Shown piece by piece: positions 60,985 to 64,000 of a stretch of 64,000 nucleotides of DNA. Positions within the stretch are counted from its first letter, which is position 1. Every line of letters starts with the position of its first letter. The stretch is taken from assembly GCF_000701365.1 (NCBI RefSeq), contig NZ_JNIK01000014.1:310001-374000 (forward strand), in the 5' to 3' direction. The notes below the pieces were generated by a model that ran no database searches, was not told the DNA's origin, and saw only the letters and a list, made by a program, of their open reading frames with translations. The position numbers and the translations under genes were made by a program. This stretch comes from Blastococcus sp. URHD0036 (GTDB taxonomy: Bacteria; Actinomycetota; Actinomycetes; Mycobacteriales; Geodermatophilaceae).

Positions 60985-62794
60985 CCGAAGTCGGAGTGCT
61001 CGACGCGGAGGTCGCACCGGAGCCGGCACCGGCTCCCGGCCCGGGCCGCCGGTCCCCGTGGCGCCGGTTGCTGCAGGACCCGCAGGCGATCGTCACGCTC
61101 GTCGTCCTCGTCGCCTACGTCGTCCTCGGGCTGCTCGCCGACGTCATCGCCTCGCACGGCCCGAACGAGGCGTCGCTGCAGGCCTACAACGCGCCCTTCG
61201 GCACCGACGGCCATCCCCTGGGCGCCGACAGCAGCGGGCGCGACATCCTGTCCCGGCTGCTGCACTCGATCAACACGAGCCTGGTCTCGGGGCTGATCGG
61301 CGCCGGCGTGGCCCTGCTGGTGGGCGTGACCTTCGGTCTCATCGGCGGGTACTACGGGCCCCGGCTCCGGTCGGGGACCGAGTGGGTGTTCGCCCTCATC
61401 CAGACCTTCCCCGGCCTGCTCCTGCTGATCGTCCTGATGCCGATCACCAAGGGCGACTACCGCTTCACGATGCTGATCTTCGGCTTCCTGCTCGCTCCGG
61501 GCGTCTACCGGATCACCCGGAACCAGGTGCTCGGGGTGAAGAACGAGCTCTACGTCGACGCCGCGCGTGTCTCGGGGCTCACCGACCGGCGCATCCTCGG
61601 CCGGCACATCCTGATGGCGGTGCGCGGCCCGGTGATCATCGCGGCGGCCTTCATGTTCGGCACGGCCATCGCGGTGCAGTCCGGACTGGCCTTCCTCGGT
61701 GTCGGCAACAACCAGGTGCCCAGCTTCGGCGCGATGATCTCCGAGGGCTTCAAGAACCTGTACTCGGAGCCGATGCAGTTCGTCTGGCCGAGCCTCGCGC
61801 TCGGGATCCTGACCGCCGCCCTGGTGCTCCTCGGCAACTCGTTGCGGGACGCGCTGCAGGGCGCCCGCCGCAAGCCGGCCAAGATCGCCGCCCCGGTGGT
61901 CGCGCCGGGTGCGGCCGTCGGCTCCGCGTCGCCGGCGGGTGCCGACGACGCCGGCGCCGTCCTGGTCGTCGAGGACCTCGCGATCGCCTACCCGACCCCG
62001 TCGGGCGAGCTGCGCGAGGTCGTGGACGGCGTGTCCCTGCGGCTGGGCCCGGGGGAGACGCTCGGCCTGGTGGGCGAGTCCGGCTCGGGCAAGACGCAGA
62101 CGGCCTTCGCCACCCTGGGCGTGCTGCCCCCGGAGGCGGTCGTCACCCGCGGGTCGATCCGGCTGGAGGGCCGCGAGGTCCTCGGGTTGAGCGAGCGCGA
62201 GCTCCGGACGCTGCGCGGACGGTCGATCGCCTACGTGCCGCAGGAGCCGATGTCCAACCTGAACCCGTCGTTCACCGTCGGCGCCCAGCTGGTCGAGGGC
62301 GTCCGGGCCTCGACCGACGTCTCCCGCGCGGAGGCCCGGGAGCGGGTCATGGCACTGCTGACCCGCGTCGGGATCCCCGACCCCGAGCGCACGTTCCGCT
62401 CGTACCCGCACCAGATCTCCGGCGGCATGGCCCAGCGGGTGCTCATCGCGGGTGCGGTGGCCAGCCGGCCCAAGGTCCTCATCGCCGACGAGCCGACCAC
62501 CGCGCTCGACGTGACCGTGCAGGCGGAGATCCTCGACCTGCTGCGCGACCTGCAGTCCGAGCTCGGCATGGCCGTCCTGCTCGTCACCCACAACTTCGGT
62601 GTGGTCGCCGACATCTGCGACCGCATCGCGGTGATGCAGGAGGGCCGGGTCGTCGAGACCGGCGAGACGACGGAGATCTTCACCGCTCCCCAGCACCCGT
62701 ACACGCGGATGCTGCTGGGGGCCATCCTCGACGAGGAGACGGTCCGGACCGACGGCCCCGCCGCCGTCGCCGTGCCGCTCGGGACGGACGCGTG

Positions 62795-62795
<1 letters not shown>
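60981..62795 (+). CDS. ABC importer permease-ATPase fusion (DppC-DppD)
   Basis: The 604-residue protein joins a DppC-like permease (residues 35-295, with EAA loop LYVDAARVSGLTDRRILGRHIL) by an Ala/Pro/Gly linker to an ATPase (about 325-590). The ATPase has Walker A GESGSGKTQT, signature ISGGMAQR and Walker B LIADEPTTALD. Separate DppC and DppD are the usual form; this fusion recurs in actinobacteria. It completes the channel and contributes one of the two ATPases. The start is GTG, coupled to the upstream gene. Confidence 0.93.
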
Positions 62796-63652
<857 letters not shown>

Positions 63653-63657
63653 CCGCG

Positions 63658-64000
63658 GTGGGCGACGTCCCGGTCCTCCCGGGCTTCCACCCGGATCCCT
63701 CGATCTGCCGGGTGGGGGAGGACCACTACCTCGTCACGTCGAGCTTCGAGTACTTCCCCGGGGTGCCGCTGTTCACCAGCCGCGACCTGGTGCACTGGGA
63801 GCAGGTGGGCAGCGTGCTCGACCGGCCCGACCAGCTGCGGGTGCGGCCCGGCCAGGCCGGCGCCGACGGCGGGATCTACGCCCCGACGATCCGGCACCAC
63901 GGCGGCCGGTTCTGGCTGGCGACGACGAACATCGACCAGATCGTCGACGGGCACCTGATCGTGCACGCCGAGGACCCGGCCGGGCCCTGGAGCACCCCGG
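63658..64000 (+). CDS. Glycoside hydrolase family 43 enzyme, N-terminal part (truncated by window end)
   Basis: About 114 codons are present. The opening VPVLPGFHPDPSICRVGEDH carries the GH43 hallmark PDPS, where Asp13 is the likely general base. SSFEYFPGVPLFTSRDLVHWEQVG and GGIYAPTIRHHGGRFWLATTN follow, as in beta-xylosidase/alpha-L-arabinofuranosidase enzymes. It starts with GTG 5 bases after the ATPase stop, so it belongs to the importer operon. Released pentose could enter the ara pathway. No signal peptide is seen at this start. Confidence 0.85.
   Translation, partial: MGDVPVLPGFHPDPSICRVGEDHYLVTSSFEYFPGVPLFTSRDLVHWEQVGSVLDRPDQLRVRPGQAGADGGIYAPTIRHHGGRFWLATTNIDQIVDGHLIVHAEDPAGPWSTP

Overview
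The window is very GC-rich actinobacterial DNA with frequent GTG starts, GTGA/ATGA stop-start overlaps, mycofactocin-type short-chain dehydrogenases (SDRs) and many LacI/TetR regulators. The overall look fits Geodermatophilaceae (Blastococcus/Modestobacter/Geodermatophilus type). That placement is inference; no rRNA or tRNA gene is present to test it. About 48 protein genes are supported, nearly all in catabolic operons.

Layout. 1-6111: a membrane-protein tail, a gamma-carbonic-anhydrase-like protein, a pseudokinase/flippase-like membrane protein, a hemerythrin-like protein and, on the minus strand, an XRE/ATPase/TPR regulator. 6123-14963: an L-rhamnose locus. A LacI regulator and lutABC (lactate oxidation) run leftwards; rhaI, a fused aldolase/lactaldehyde dehydrogenase and rhaB run rightwards, with TGAATCGATTCA-type operators between them. 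15050-17656: a ferredoxin/P450 pair, a YczE-like membrane protein and a tiny ORF. 17722-27115: an L-arabinose locus (LacI-type araR, two operators, araB-araD-araA, a PKD-tailed alpha/beta hydrolase, a GH2 enzyme). 27125-31483: a heterodimeric ABC exporter with its TetR regulator.

31484-47650 is the most unusual region. It holds an orphan lipoprotein solute-binding protein, four mycofactocin-type SDRs, an acyl-CoA dehydrogenase, a double-CMD protein, a TetR regulator, an aldehyde dehydrogenase, a P450 plus ferredoxin, a three-subunit molybdenum hydroxylase and an exported VOC lipoprotein. A 14-bp AAGACA-NN-TGTCTT-like palindrome lies before four of these transcription units, clearly at three and more weakly (two degenerate copies) at the fourth. 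They look like one regulon for an unidentified alicyclic, terpenoid or aromatic substrate.

47684-64000 is a second glycan locus. On the minus strand are an SDR, a GH106 and a GH78 alpha-L-rhamnosidase, a TIM-barrel isomerase and an HSL-type esterase. On the plus strand are a GH35/DUF5597-like enzyme, a complete Dpp/Opp-type ABC importer (one subunit a permease-ATPase fusion) and the start of a GH43 enzyme. None of the complete hydrolases has a signal peptide, so oligosaccharides are probably imported and cut in the cytoplasm. The released rhamnose and arabinose would feed the rha and ara operons, and lactaldehyde from rhamnose would be burned to pyruvate through LutABC. Rhamnose, arabinose and galactose suggest pectin (RG-I) or arabinogalactan side chains as the natural source (inference).
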